DNA of 64,000 bases. Source: CAMAXB01 sp964476565 (GTDB taxonomy: Bacteria; Verrucomicrobiota; Verrucomicrobiia; Opitutales; Opitutaceae). Under the pieces are notes generated by a model. The model did no database searches. It saw only the letters and a list, made by a program, of their open reading frames with translations, and had not been told where the DNA came from. Where the stretch lies: contig CAYZBG010000010.1 of assembly GCA_964476565.1 (NCBI GenBank), positions 21,120-85,119 on the forward strand. Reading direction: 5' to 3'. The translations under genes were made by a program, and so were the position numbers. This document shows positions 47,039 through 56,536 of the stretch, in pieces; the stretch's first letter is position 1, and every line of letters begins with the position of its first letter.

Positions 47039-49090
47039 ATGGTCAATCTGCGCAGCCTTCCGTACGTCCGTCTCGTGTTCTTTGGCGCCTGCTTTGCAGC
47101 GCTGGCCTTCGCGTGGGTCACCCAGCACGTCTGGGAGGATTACTACATCACGTACCGGACGAGTAAGAACCTGGCGACCGGTCACGGGCTCGTCTTCACG
47201 CCGGGCGAAAAGCTCCATACCTTCACGTCGCCGCTCGGCGTGCTGCTACCGGCCGCGGCGTCGCTGCTGACGTTCAACAGCTCCGACGACGCGGCGCTAT
47301 GGATCTTCCGCCTGATGAGCGCGGCCGCCTTCGGTGGGGCGGCGGTGCTGTTGCTCGCGCTGGGCCGCAGGTTCGGGTACGCGCCGCTGGCCGCGCTGCT
47401 GCCCGCCCTCTGGCTGATCACCGACGCGAAGTCGGTCGATTTCACCATCAACGGCATGGAGACCGCCTTCATGCTGTTCTTCCTCGCCTACACCCTGCTG
47501 GCGCTCTTCTCGCCGGGCAAACGCCAGTGGGTGCACCTCGGCGTGGCGTGGGCCGGGCTGATGTGGACGCGGCCCGACAGCTTCATCTACGTGGGTCTGA
47601 TCGCCGCCGGCACGTGGATCTTCAATCAACCCGAGCTTACCGGCGCCCGTCGCCGGCCCTTGCTGCAGCTCTACTTCGAGGCGGGTTTGCTCACCACCGC
47701 GCTGTATCTGCCGTGGCTGCTGTTCGCGTTTGCCTACTACGGCACGCCGATTCCGCACACCATCACGGCCAAGGGTGGGATCAGCGCCGCGCACTCGCTC
47801 GTGACGTTTTTCAAGGAAACCGCCCTCCTGCCCTTCCAGCCCGGGGAAAGTTACACCTCGCTTGAGGCGACGTTCCTGCCGTCGTACTACATGTTTCCGT
47901 ACTGGCCCGCGGCGGTCATCTGGCCGGCGAAGGTGTTCGCGGGCGTGTGCTACTACCTGTGGCTGATCCCGGGCATCCGCACCGAGACGCGCGTGGCCTC
48001 GTTCACGTTCTGCGGTGCGCACGCTTACCTGTCGTTCTTCCCGTACTTTCCTTTCCCGTGGTACATCCCGAGCACGGCGTTGCTGGCCTTCATCGCCTAC
48101 GGCGGGCTCTTTGCGCAGCTGTGGACCTACAGCGAGCGCCGTCGCATGCAGGGGCCCGACGCCGGCTGGTCGCGGATCATCCGCCGCGGTTCCCTCACCG
48201 TCGCCACGTTGGCCTTGGTGGGCGCCTCGTGGATGCTCTATCAGGTCGGTCGTCAGGCCAAGGTGCAGCAGACGGTGATCGAAGACGGCAACCGGCGGAA
48301 GATTGGCGAGTGGCTGAAGGCGCGGGCCGAACCCAACGACTCGGTCTTCATGGAACCGCTCGGCTACATCGGCTTCTTCTCCGGCCTGCGCACCCACGAT
48401 TTCCCGGGCATGTCCTCGCGCGAGTCGGTCGAGGCGATCCGCAAAGTCGGAACGGACTGGGGCGACGTGATCCGCGAGCTGAATCCCAAGTGGCTCGTGT
48501 TGCGCCCCAACGAAGTCGAGCGCATCCGCCGCAAAAGCGAGGACCTGCTGGACGGCGTCTTCGTGCCCGTGCAGGTCTTCACCCGGCTTGAGGATATCGC
48601 GCAGATCGACGTCAACGGACGCAAGTACCTCGAGCACGACGCAACGTTCACGGTGTTCCGTCGTCAGCGCCCCACCCGCTTCGCGACGGAGAAGGTCGTG
48701 ATCACGACGGAGTTCGACGTGCATGACCGCAAGATCGACGACATCCCCATGTCGCTCATCCATGCGCCCGGTTCGATGAGCACCATGGTACCGCAATATG
48801 CCGGGCGAGTGCAGATCTACTACGGATTCCCGTCGGACGCGTACGCCAACACCACCGAGCCGACCGACGGCGCGGTTTTCCGGATCGAGCTCCTCGCCAA
48901 CGGCGAACGCACCCTCCTGTTCGAACGACACCTCGACCCGTATCAGCGGGAGGAGGATCGCGGCGTGCAAAAGTTCGAGGGCAAGCTGCCCGAGGGCCTT
49001 GGGCCCGATGCCACGGTGATCTTTTCCACCCAGACCGGTCCCAGCGCGCGGCGCGACTGGACCTGCTGGAGCACGCCTGAGTTTCTTTGA
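47039..49090 (+). CDS. GT-C-like membrane glycosyltransferase with shared C-terminal module
   Basis: The protein has 683 residues from the ATG at 47039; an in-frame ATG at 47009 would add ten residues. The first loop after helix 1 contains EDYYITYRTSKNLATGHGLV and then GEKLHTFTSPLGVLL, followed later by the short motif NGMET. This is the pattern of a widespread GT-C group that includes arabinofuranosyltransferase-type enzymes, and differs from the EFRQAQT group upstream. Helices fill about 10-420. The C-terminal module from about 575 has TDGAVFRIE, LFERHLDPYQREEDRGVQ and DWTCWSTPEF, so the same module has been joined to a different GT-C core. It is the first of three plus-strand GT-C genes. 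Confidence 0.78.
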   Translation: MVNLRSLPYVRLVFFGACFAALAFAWVTQHVWEDYYITYRTSKNLATGHGLVFTPGEKLHTFTSPLGVLLPAAASLLTFNSSDDAALWIFRLMSAAAFGGAAVLLLALGRRFGYAPLAALLPALWLITDAKSVDFTINGMETAFMLFFLAYTLLALFSPGKRQWVHLGVAWAGLMWTRPDSFIYVGLIAAGTWIFNQPELTGARRRPLLQLYFEAGLLTTALYLPWLLFAFAYYGTPIPHTITAKGGISAAHSLVTFFKETALLPFQPGESYTSLEATFLPSYYMFPYWPAAVIWPAKVFAGVCYYLWLIPGIRTETRVASFTFCGAHAYLSFFPYFPFPWYIPSTALLAFIAYGGLFAQLWTYSERRRMQGPDAGWSRIIRRGSLTVATLALVGASWMLYQVGRQAKVQQTVIEDGNRRKIGEWLKARAEPNDSVFMEPLGYIGFFSGLRTHDFPGMSSRESVEAIRKVGTDWGDVIRELNPKWLVLRPNEVERIRRKSEDLLDGVFVPVQVFTRLEDIAQIDVNGRKYLEHDATFTVFRRQRPTRFATEKVVITTEFDVHDRKIDDIPMSLIHAPGSMSTMVPQYAGRVQIYYGFPSDAYANTTEPTDGAVFRIELLANGERTLLFERHLDPYQREEDRGVQKFEGKLPEGLGPDATVIFSTQTGPSARRDWTCWSTPEFL

Positions 49091-49141
49091 ACCTAAGTGC
49101 CGGTTCCGCGGTCACGAGGGCCGACGCCGATATCTGACGCC

Positions 49142-51544
49142 ATGGATCCTTCCCCACGACCAACCACCCGCCTGCTCTGGCTCGGTGCCCTGCTGCTGGT
49201 GACCGGTGTGGTGTGGCTGCGCTGGCCATCGTTTGACTTCCGCGTCTGGAATGTTGACGAAGCCATCCATTCCGCCGTCGCCCGGATCCTCAATGACGGC
49301 GGCGTGCTCTACCGCGACGCGATCGACCAGCGTACGCCGCTCTCGTATTACCTCGTCGCCTGGCTGTATCGCGTTTTCGGCGAAGGGAACATCGGAGCGT
49401 TGCATGCCTTCACGGCCCTCCTCATTGCCCTCACCGCTCTGGTAATCGGCCGCCTCGGACGGCGCGTCGACGGGCTCGCCACCGGGATCTGGGCGGCGGT
49501 GCTCTACGCCGTGCTCTCCACCGGCATGATGTGGCACGGGGACGCGTTCGCCTTCAACACCGAGTGGCTCGTCGCCTTCTTCACCAGCGCCGCCGCCCTC
49601 GTGCTTTGGCGTGCGCTGCCTTCGCCCGGGGTGGGCGCGTTGATGGGTGCCGGAGCCCTCTACGGGCTCGCCTTTCTCTCGAAGCAACCGGCCCTGCTCG
49701 ACCTCGGTGCCGCCGGACTCCTGCTGGCGTGGCTCGCGCGCGGCGCAACGAACGGCGGACGCACGCTGCTCTGGCGCTGGGCCTTGCTCGTGGCGGGATT
49801 CGCCGCGCCGGTGCTGGTGTCGGTGGGGTACTTCGCGCTGCACGGCGCACTCCGCGACTACCTGTTCTACACTTTCACCTACAATCTCACCTACTACGGC
49901 CCCGAGATCACGCTCCACGACCGCATCGACATCTTCTGGTATCCGTTCACGTTGCTCGCCCGCAGCTATCCGCTGGTCGGCCTGGCCATCGCGGTGGGCC
50001 TGGGGGCGTTTCTCGTCCGGCTCGTGCAACGCCAGCCGGCTCCCGGCCACAGGGAAGGCAATGCCCCGCGTCTGCACCTGCTGCTCTGGACGGCCACGGC
50101 GCTGGCCGCCGCCGCGTCGAGCGGGCGCTCGTTCGAGCATTACTACATCCAGGCGCTCCCGCCGCTCTGCCTCGCTGGCGGATGGACCCTCGCCGTCCTG
50201 AGTCACGCGACGGCGCGGGCCGGTCTGGCCCGAGGCTGGCGCGCGGCGAGCGCCGTGATCCTCGTCGCCGTGATCGCCTGGGGGGCGCACGTCACCTGGG
50301 TGGCTCGGCACCGCACGCAATCGGTCGATCCGTCGCTTCGCGCGGCCGAGTTTGTGCGCGACCACAGTTACGCGCATGAGTCGATGTTCGTCTGGGGCTA
50401 CCATCCCGACGCCTACCTCTTCGCCGACCGGCGCGCCGCGTCGCGTTACATCTACAGCTCGTTCGTGAGCGGACTCATTCCGTGGACGAACACGGATCCG
50501 ACCATCGACACGGCCTATGCCATTGTGCCCGGCGCGATGGACACCTTGCTCGCCGACCTCACGAAGCACCGGCCGGCCTTCCTGATCGACGCGAGCGAAG
50601 GCCCCAACCGCTCCTGGGACAAGTACCCGCTGGTCAAATTCCCGGCGCTGCGTGATTTCGTGGGCCGCCATTACCTGATGGTCGAACCGGAGCAGTTCCT
50701 CCACCAGGGCTTCGGCGTCTACCTCATCACGGATGCCTTTCGCGCCGAACCGCTCGCCCTCGACGGCGGGGAGACGCCGGGCGGACTCGAACTGCCGCTG
50801 CTGATGGGACCGGCGAGCACGGACCCGAAACCGACCGTCTTCACCCTACTCGGGCGCAGCACGACCGGACGCCTGCAACGGCTGGAACTGCTGCACGGGG
50901 ACCAGGTGTTGACCGCAGTGAGTTTCGCCCCGACCGATCGGATGACCGTGCGCATCCCGGTGCCCTTCGACCGGCTCGGCACTGGCCAGCACACGCTGAT
51001 GGCCCGGGCCACGGATGCCCAAGGGCAGGTTCGCCTGGGCGATCCCCAGGTCGTGACGGTGGACGCCACGACGATGCAGCCCGAGCAGCTGGCCGCGTTT
51101 GCGCTGCCCCAACTGGCGCGGAGCACGCCGCCCACCAGCATCCGCGCCGCCTTCGGCGCCAACGTGGAAGACGACGAGGGACGCCTGATGTTCTTTGCCC
51201 ACGCTCCGTCGACGATCACCTACGACCTTCCCGCCGGTGCCCGGGTCATTCGCGGCAAGTTCGGCCTGCGGCCCCAGGCCCACGCTGCGGACAACCCGCA
51301 CCCGTCGGACGGCGCCGAGTTTCAGGTCAACCTGCTGCGCCCGGACGGCTCGCGCGACATCCTGTTTAGCAAGCTGATCCGCCCCGCCCAGATCCCGGCC
51401 GAGCGCGGTCTTCAACCCCTGTCGGTCGACGTGCCGGCGGGCGCCGTCGGTCAAATCGAGTTCATCATCACCCCGGGCCCGGCGGGCAATCCGTCGAGCG
51501 ACTGGACCTATTGGGCCGATCTGGTGGTGGAGACAGAGGGGTAA
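49142..51544 (+). CDS. GT39/ArnT-like membrane glycosyltransferase with shared C-terminal module
   Basis: The protein has 800 residues from the ATG at 49142; a GTG 15 codons upstream is possible. Its first loop contains NVDEAIHSAVARILNDGGVL and RTPLSYYLVAWLY, the DE-containing pattern of ArnT/PMT_2-type GT-C enzymes, which use polyprenyl-phosphate sugars. Membrane helices occupy about 8-400. A soluble linker with a beta-sandwich-like part is at about 555-655 (TVFTLLGRS to DPQVVTVD). The locus C-terminal module follows, with SDGAEFQVN, LFSKLIRP, AERGLQPLSVDV and DWTYWADLVV. A 6-bp hairpin follows the stop. This is the clearest GT39-like enzyme in the window. The acceptor is unknown. Confidence 0.8.
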   Translation: MDPSPRPTTRLLWLGALLLVTGVVWLRWPSFDFRVWNVDEAIHSAVARILNDGGVLYRDAIDQRTPLSYYLVAWLYRVFGEGNIGALHAFTALLIALTALVIGRLGRRVDGLATGIWAAVLYAVLSTGMMWHGDAFAFNTEWLVAFFTSAAALVLWRALPSPGVGALMGAGALYGLAFLSKQPALLDLGAAGLLLAWLARGATNGGRTLLWRWALLVAGFAAPVLVSVGYFALHGALRDYLFYTFTYNLTYYGPEITLHDRIDIFWYPFTLLARSYPLVGLAIAVGLGAFLVRLVQRQPAPGHREGNAPRLHLLLWTATALAAAASSGRSFEHYYIQALPPLCLAGGWTLAVLSHATARAGLARGWRAASAVILVAVIAWGAHVTWVARHRTQSVDPSLRAAEFVRDHSYAHESMFVWGYHPDAYLFADRRAASRYIYSSFVSGLIPWTNTDPTIDTAYAIVPGAMDTLLADLTKHRPAFLIDASEGPNRSWDKYPLVKFPALRDFVGRHYLMVEPEQFLHQGFGVYLITDAFRAEPLALDGGETPGGLELPLLMGPASTDPKPTVFTLLGRSTTGRLQRLELLHGDQVLTAVSFAPTDRMTVRIPVPFDRLGTGQHTLMARATDAQGQVRLGDPQVVTVDATTMQPEQLAAFALPQLARSTPPTSIRAAFGANVEDDEGRLMFFAHAPSTITYDLPAGARVIRGKFGLRPQAHAADNPHPSDGAEFQVNLLRPDGSRDILFSKLIRPAQIPAERGLQPLSVDVPAGAVGQIEFIITPGPAGNPSSDWTYWADLVVETEG

Positions 51545-51546
51545 GG

Positions 51547-51561
51547 CGGCGCCGGGCGCCG
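51547..51561 (+). terminator. Short GC hairpin after a GT-C gene
   Basis: CGGCGC at 51547-51552 pairs with GCGCCG at 51556-51561 around a three-base loop, starting two bases after the stop codon. There is no T-tract, so it may stabilise the 3' end rather than terminate. The rest of the gap to 51689 is purine- then pyrimidine-rich low-complexity sequence with no gene. Confidence 0.3.
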
Positions 51562-51688
51562 TAAGAAGGCAGAAGGATAAAGGAAGAAGGATCAGGTCTC
51601 CCTGCTCCCCGTTCCCTCCCCCTCGTCCTGTGCGAAGCGCTCCGTCGGCGCTTGAAGCTTTTCCCGGTCTCACTTCTGCTCCGCCCCG

Positions 51689-54052
51689 ATGGACTCCACC
51701 TCGCCCTCGCTTTCCGACCGGCCTGAGCACCGCACCTGGTACGGCCGCGCGCTGCTTTTTGCGCTGCTGGTCACCGTGATGTTCTCGTTCCCTTACAAGC
51801 CGGGCATCGACCTCGACGCGTCGTGGCGCATGGCGCTGGCTCAGTTTTTCCAGCAAGGCCTGCAGTTCGGCACCGAGGTGGTCTTCACCTATGGCCCTCT
51901 CGGCTTCCAGATGGGTAAAACCTATGCAGGCATCATGTGGTGGGAGCTGCTCGTCTGGCAGCTGGTGGTCAGCGCCGGCTTCACCTGGGTGGTGATGTCG
52001 TTCGGCGAAAGGCTTTCCGGGTATCCACGACTCTACTACTACCTCGGTTTCCTGCTCTTCGGCGCCCAGTATGAGGACGCGATGCACATGCTCGGCATCG
52101 TCCTGCTCGGCATCGCCCTCCTGCACCGCAACGGCGGCAAGCCCGACTGGCCCAAGGTCGCAATCGGCGGGTTCCTCGCCCTGCTCGCGGTGGTGAAGTT
52201 CACCAACCTCATGCTCTGCGGCTTCGTCGTGCTCTGCGCCGTGGGTCACAGCCTCTGGGCGCGCCGGAACCGCGAGGCGGCGCTGCATGCGGCCACCTTC
52301 TTCGGCGGTTTCCTCCTGATCTGGATGTTGTGCGGCCAGAACCCGCTGAATCTGCCGGCGTACTTCCTGCACTCCCTGCAGATCAGCTCCGGCTACCAGG
52401 AGGCCATGGGCATCGACGGCGGTTGGCCGGCCCTGTGGAAGGGCATCGTGGTCGGCGCGGCGCTCGCCGGCTACATCCTCTGGCACCTGTGGAAACAGAC
52501 CGACAAGCCCCGCGCCTTCGCCGGCTGCGCCATGCTGGCCGCGTTCCTCTACCTCAGCTGGAAGCACGGCTTCGTGCGCGCCGACGGTCACATGATCGGC
52601 TTCTTCTATGCCGCCTTGCTGCCGATCACCGCGTTTCCCGTGCTGCTGCGGGACGATGCCTCGATGGCGTGGATGCGCCGCTGGCTCATGGCCCCGCTCG
52701 GCGTGCTGTGCCTGTTCGGACTCTACAACGCCCTGTCCGGCGTGATCACCGAAACCCTCGGTGTGTTTCAGGGACGCGTCTTCGGCAACGTTTACAACGC
52801 GCTCAACCTCGAAAAGCTGCGCAGCGGCTACAACGACCGGCTGGGCGAACAGCGCGGCTCCGGCGACATGCCCAAGACCCGCGCCATCATCGGCGACCGC
52901 TCCGTCGATGTGCTGGGCTACGAACAGTCGGCGGCGATCTTCAACCGCTTCAACTACCAGCCGCGGCCGGTCTTCCAGAGCTACACCGTCTACACCCCGG
53001 TCCTCGCGCGGCTTAACTACGACCACTACGCCGGCGACCGCGCGCCCGATTTCGTGCTGGTCAAGATGCACTCGCTCGACGGACGTCTGACCTCGATCGA
53101 CGACTCCGCCGTCCTCGCGCTGCTCATGTACCGCTACGAGTACGTGCACACCGAGAAAACCTACCAGCTTTGGCGCAAGCGTCCCGATCCCTTCGACCCG
53201 GCGGCCTTCGCACCGAAGCCCTTGGCCGAACAGACGCTGCCCATCGGCGACCTCTGGGACATCAGTGCACATGCCCATCAGAACCTCTGGATCGAAATCG
53301 ACGCCCGCGCTTCCCTGCTCGGGCGCGCCCGCACCTTCCTCTACAAGCCGCCGGTCCTGAGTCTCGTGGTGGAGGACACCAACGGCAACCGCAGCACCTA
53401 CCGCCTGCCGGCTCCGATGGGCCGGGCCGGCTTCATTCTCAACCCGCTGATCGAAGATCTGCTCGGCCTCGTCAACTTCTCCGGTGGCGATCCGGAACGG
53501 CGCGTGGCCCGCGTGGGAGTCAGTCTCGCCGAGGAGGACCGCGCGTTCTACCAACCCACGGCTGTCTTCCGCCTCTCGACGCTCGAACCGACCATCGCCG
53601 GTCAGGAGTTCTTCCGCGAGATGAACCGCGAGCGCTTCAATTTGTTCAAGACCCCGCCGCGGGCCTACGAAGCCCAGAATCCTCCGTCGGAAACGATGGT
53701 CGATGGCGAACCCGCGATGATCCTGCACGCGCCGAGTGAGATGAGTTTCGACGTGCCGCGTGGGGCCACGTCTATCACCGGCAAATACGGCTTCATGCCC
53801 GGCGCCTACACGGAGGGCGGCAATACCAACGGCGCCGAGTTCATCATCCGCTGGTCCAACGGGCAGGAGCAGGCCATCCTGCTCAAGCGTCTGCTGGACC
53901 CGAAGGAGAAGGCGGACGACCGCGGGTTGCAGGCCTTCAACGTCGACCTGTCGAACCGCCCGGCCGGCCGCGTCTACCTCTCGATCCAGCCCGGCCCCCA
54001 CGGCAACAACTCGTGGGACTGGACCGTCTGGAGCAACATCGAGATCAAGTGA
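51689..54052 (+). CDS. GT-C-like membrane protein with shared C-terminal module
   Basis: This 787-residue protein is of yet another GT-C-like type. The first loop reads PGIDLDASWRMALAQFFQQG and is followed by FTYGPLGFQMG, a combination known from large uncharacterised membrane proteins of polysaccharide loci. About ten helices lie between residues 15 and 400. A soluble beta-rich domain (about 500-650) precedes the locus module: NGAEFIIRW, LLKRLLDPKEKADDRGLQ, and NSWDWTVWSNIEI. The start is the ATG at 51689. The acidic residues in the first loop are in keeping with a sugar transferase, but no experimentally known relative is recognised. Confidence 0.72.
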   Translation: MDSTSPSLSDRPEHRTWYGRALLFALLVTVMFSFPYKPGIDLDASWRMALAQFFQQGLQFGTEVVFTYGPLGFQMGKTYAGIMWWELLVWQLVVSAGFTWVVMSFGERLSGYPRLYYYLGFLLFGAQYEDAMHMLGIVLLGIALLHRNGGKPDWPKVAIGGFLALLAVVKFTNLMLCGFVVLCAVGHSLWARRNREAALHAATFFGGFLLIWMLCGQNPLNLPAYFLHSLQISSGYQEAMGIDGGWPALWKGIVVGAALAGYILWHLWKQTDKPRAFAGCAMLAAFLYLSWKHGFVRADGHMIGFFYAALLPITAFPVLLRDDASMAWMRRWLMAPLGVLCLFGLYNALSGVITETLGVFQGRVFGNVYNALNLEKLRSGYNDRLGEQRGSGDMPKTRAIIGDRSVDVLGYEQSAAIFNRFNYQPRPVFQSYTVYTPVLARLNYDHYAGDRAPDFVLVKMHSLDGRLTSIDDSAVLALLMYRYEYVHTEKTYQLWRKRPDPFDPAAFAPKPLAEQTLPIGDLWDISAHAHQNLWIEIDARASLLGRARTFLYKPPVLSLVVEDTNGNRSTYRLPAPMGRAGFILNPLIEDLLGLVNFSGGDPERRVARVGVSLAEEDRAFYQPTAVFRLSTLEPTIAGQEFFREMNRERFNLFKTPPRAYEAQNPPSETMVDGEPAMILHAPSEMSFDVPRGATSITGKYGFMPGAYTEGGNTNGAEFIIRWSNGQEQAILLKRLLDPKEKADDRGLQAFNVDLSNRPAGRVYLSIQPGPHGNNSWDWTVWSNIEIK

Positions 54053-54072
54053 GCCTCGGGGCGGCGGCTCCG

Positions 54073-54092
54073 GCCGGGACCGCCGTCCCGGC
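54073..54092 (+). terminator. Hairpin downstream of the GT-C gene at 51689
   Basis: GCCGGGAC at 54073-54080 pairs perfectly with GTCCCGGC at 54085-54092 over a four-base loop. A short T-run (AATTTT) follows only at 54101. A second hairpin, CCTGCG/CGCAGG, lies at 54119-54137. Together they could end transcription before the signalling block. Confidence 0.45.
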
Positions 54093-54181
54093 TTGAGCTG
54101 AATTTTCAGGAACGGACGCCTGCGGGCTTGACGCAGGCAGCTGTCATTACGAGTCACAACGGCTGCCTCTTCGACGCCGCC

Positions 54182-55915
54182 ATGCTCAAAGCCTTTTTCC
54201 ACTGGTCCGACACCCATCCCGCAAGCTACTGGGTGATCGCCGGCGTGCCCACGCTGCTCTGGCTGGCGTGGATCGTCTGGGGGCTCGTCCGCAGCTCTGA
54301 GCGCCTCGCCCGTCCGCGCCTTGAACGGGCTCTTTTCGCCGCCCTGCTCTTCGGGGTGCTCTTGGCCTGGCGCTGGCCCTTTCTCTTGGACGCCCAGGAA
54401 CTCGGCAATCCCGACGAGAGCCAGTTGATCGCCGGGGCGATCACCCTGAAGCACGATCCGGTGTTCTTTCGCTCCGTCGATGGCACCACCTCCGGGCCGC
54501 TCAATTTCTACGCACTCCTGCCGACCCACCTCTTGGGCGTGCCGCTCGACTACTTCAATGCCCGCCTGACCGGTCTGCTCCTGGTGTGGGGAGGGTTCCT
54601 CGCCGCGCAAAGCCTGCTTGCCTCCGTTTACGGGGCAGGTCTGGCGCGCCTCGGACTCGTGCCCGGGGTCCTCTTTCTCGCCTCCGCCGTCGACACGGAC
54701 ATGATCCATTACACGTCGGAGCACCTGTCGCTTCTGCTCATCCCGCTGGGCTGGTGGCTGCTCTGGCGCCATCGGGAATCGGCGTCGACCGAACGGCCCG
54801 CGAACGGCTGGATTCTGGCCGCCCTCGTGGCCGGCCTGCTCCCGTGGGCAAAGCTGCAATCGTCGCTGTTTGCGGCCGCGCTCATGGGGTGGGCCGCATG
54901 GTTGCTGTGGCGCCGCGAGGGCCTGACCTGGCCGCAACGCGCCCGCCAATTCGGTTGGCTGGCCGGGGCCTTCATCCTGCCGTCCGTCCTCGCCCTCGGA
55001 GTGATCGCCGCGACCGGTCAGTTCGAACATTTCTTCCGGAGCTATATCCTCGAGAACATTGCGTTCGTCGGCGGCGTCGACTTCCCGGTCTCCGGCATCG
55101 TCCGGCACCTCGCCTTTATCTGCAGTTTCACCTGGCACGTTCCGATCTATCTTGGAGTTGCCGTGGCGCTCGTGCTGGGAGGTGCCCTGGGCTTTGCGGC
55201 CTTGCGCCTCAAGCCGGGCGCCTTGTGGTACGTCGGACTTTTCCTTACGACCATCGGCGTGGCCACCGTCTTGGCCCCCAAGCGCGCCCATCAGCATTAT
55301 CTGTTGTACCTCGTGGCGCCGCTGACCGTCTGGGTCGGTGCCACCGTGGCCGAACTCTGGCGGCGCACCCCCTCCGCCCACCTCGCCTCGGCCCGCCGGA
55401 TGGTGGCCTGCGGTCTGGCGATCGTTGTACAGATTTTGGTGGGATGGCGCCTCACCTTGGACGTGCCCACGCCCTATGGCTCGCTGCTTGACGACTGGCG
55501 CAATCCCTATGGCGAAGTGGCCCGCATCATTCGGGAACACGCGCAGCCGGGCGATACGATTGCCATGTGGGGCTGGCAGCCCTGGCTCTTCGTCGAAACC
55601 GGTCTGCCGCACGGTACAAGGGACTCCCACACCAAGTCCCAGATGGAGTCGGAGCAGCAAAAGGACTACTTCATCCGTCGCTTCGTCGAAGACATGGAGC
55701 GCAATCGGCCGACCTTTTTCGTCGATGCCGTCGGCCACGGCGACCGGGCCTTTGCGTACCACGACCGCAACCGGCAAGGCTATGAGGCTTTCCCGCAGAT
55801 CACAGGCCACCTCCATGGACGCTACGGCAGCCTCGCCGAGCTCGGATCGATTCGCATCTTCATGCGGTTTTCTCGGCATCCGCTGACAGCCCATACACAC
55901 CCCGAGTCGGATTAA
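54182..55915 (+). CDS. GT-C-like membrane glycosyltransferase, intact copy 1
   Basis: This 577-residue protein starts from the ATG at 54182; the 18 codons upstream are not conserved in the paralog. It begins MLKAFFHWSDTHPASYW, like the paralog at 61132. The first loop has ELGNPDESQLIAGAITL and DGTTSGPLNFYA, the acidic pattern of GT-C transferases. Membrane helices span about 20-430. The soluble C-terminus contains IAMWGWQPWLFVETGLPHG and lacks the module found in the other GT-C proteins. By eye over three quarters of residues match the second copy. It lies 69 bp before the ECF sigma gene, which may reflect shared control or merely the duplicated unit. Confidence 0.76.
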   Translation: MLKAFFHWSDTHPASYWVIAGVPTLLWLAWIVWGLVRSSERLARPRLERALFAALLFGVLLAWRWPFLLDAQELGNPDESQLIAGAITLKHDPVFFRSVDGTTSGPLNFYALLPTHLLGVPLDYFNARLTGLLLVWGGFLAAQSLLASVYGAGLARLGLVPGVLFLASAVDTDMIHYTSEHLSLLLIPLGWWLLWRHRESASTERPANGWILAALVAGLLPWAKLQSSLFAAALMGWAAWLLWRREGLTWPQRARQFGWLAGAFILPSVLALGVIAATGQFEHFFRSYILENIAFVGGVDFPVSGIVRHLAFICSFTWHVPIYLGVAVALVLGGALGFAALRLKPGALWYVGLFLTTIGVATVLAPKRAHQHYLLYLVAPLTVWVGATVAELWRRTPSAHLASARRMVACGLAIVVQILVGWRLTLDVPTPYGSLLDDWRNPYGEVARIIREHAQPGDTIAMWGWQPWLFVETGLPHGTRDSHTKSQMESEQQKDYFIRRFVEDMERNRPTFFVDAVGHGDRAFAYHDRNRQGYEAFPQITGHLHGRYGSLAELGSIRIFMRFSRHPLTAHTHPESD

Positions 55916-55942
55916 TTCCGTCCCTGACTTGCCGGGTCGATA

Positions 55943-55966
55943 GCGGGTTGGCAGCCTTCGGTTGTC
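55943..55966 (+). promoter_or_regulatory. Conserved leader element upstream of the sigma factor gene
   Basis: A 24-base block beginning GCGGGTTGGCAG recurs at 62917-62940 with two mismatches, and in both places sits 18-19 bases before an ATG followed by TCTTCC. It could contain promoter or leader signals for the sigma-FecR-receptor operon. Its conservation may also only reflect shared ancestry of the two copies. Confidence 0.4.
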
Positions 55967-55984
55967 AGCAAGGGACCTAAGCCC

Positions 55985-56536
55985 ATGTCTTCCCCGGGAA
56001 GCTTTGCCAGTCTCTACCGCAAAACGGTCAATCCCCTGCGCCGCTACCTCACCCGCCTCCTCCGGAATCCGGACGAAGCCCAGGACGTGGCGCACGATGC
56101 CTATTTGCGCGTCCGTCCGTCTCTCGAGGCACAGACCGTGCACAACCCCGAGGCCCTGCTTTACACCACGGCCCGCCGCCTGGCCTTCAACCAGTTGAAG
56201 CGACGGCGCATCGGGCCCTTCGTCCCGGTGCCCGCCACTGTGGACTCGGCTCCGACCCGTGAACCGGGCGTGGTCCAGCAGGTCATGGCCCGGCAGGAGC
56301 TCGAACGACTCGAGCACGCCATGGCCGCGCTGCCCTCGGGCTGCCGCACCGTGCTGTTGTTGCGCAAACTCGAGCTGCTCTCCCACCAGGAAATCGCGGA
56401 TCGCCTCGGCATCGCCATATCTACGGTCGAAAAGCAGCATGCCCGGGCCCTGCGGCTCCTTCGGACGGCCCTGGCCACCGCGCCGGACACCCCGGAGGAG
56501 AAACCCGCACCCCTGCCCCGGAGGACTCAGCCATGA
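55985..56536 (+). CDS. ECF RNA polymerase sigma factor (FecI-like)
   Basis: This protein has 183 residues. The sigma-2 region contains LYRKTVNPLRRYLTRLL and DEAQDVAHDAYLRV. The sigma-4 region has the helix-turn-helix SHQEIADRLGIAISTVEKQH. A proline-rich tail closes the protein. Such FecI-type factors are activated by an outer-membrane receptor through a FecR inner-membrane protein. The next gene starts within its stop (ATGA) and is FecR, and the TonB-dependent receptor with a signalling domain follows, so this is a complete cell-surface signalling unit. The factor should direct transcription of its own operon and perhaps nearby polysaccharide genes. The signal molecule is unknown. Confidence 0.9.
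   Translation: MSSPGSFASLYRKTVNPLRRYLTRLLRNPDEAQDVAHDAYLRVRPSLEAQTVHNPEALLYTTARRLAFNQLKRRRIGPFVPVPATVDSAPTREPGVVQQVMARQELERLEHAMAALPSGCRTVLLLRKLELLSHQEIADRLGIAISTVEKQHARALRLLRTALATAPDTPEEKPAPLPRRTQP

Noticed and set aside
54119..54137. CCTGCG/CGCAGG hairpin as a riboswitch or attenuator for the gene at 54182
   Set aside because: It is a single small stem without a conserved core or T-tract. It is mentioned only with the neighbouring terminator-like hairpin.
50846..56440. A 1864-codon open frame on the minus strand
   Set aside because: It runs antisense through the genes at 49142 (3' end), 51689, 54182 and 55985, which have clear protein families. The frame is open because of GC-rich codon bias and shows no recognisable domain.
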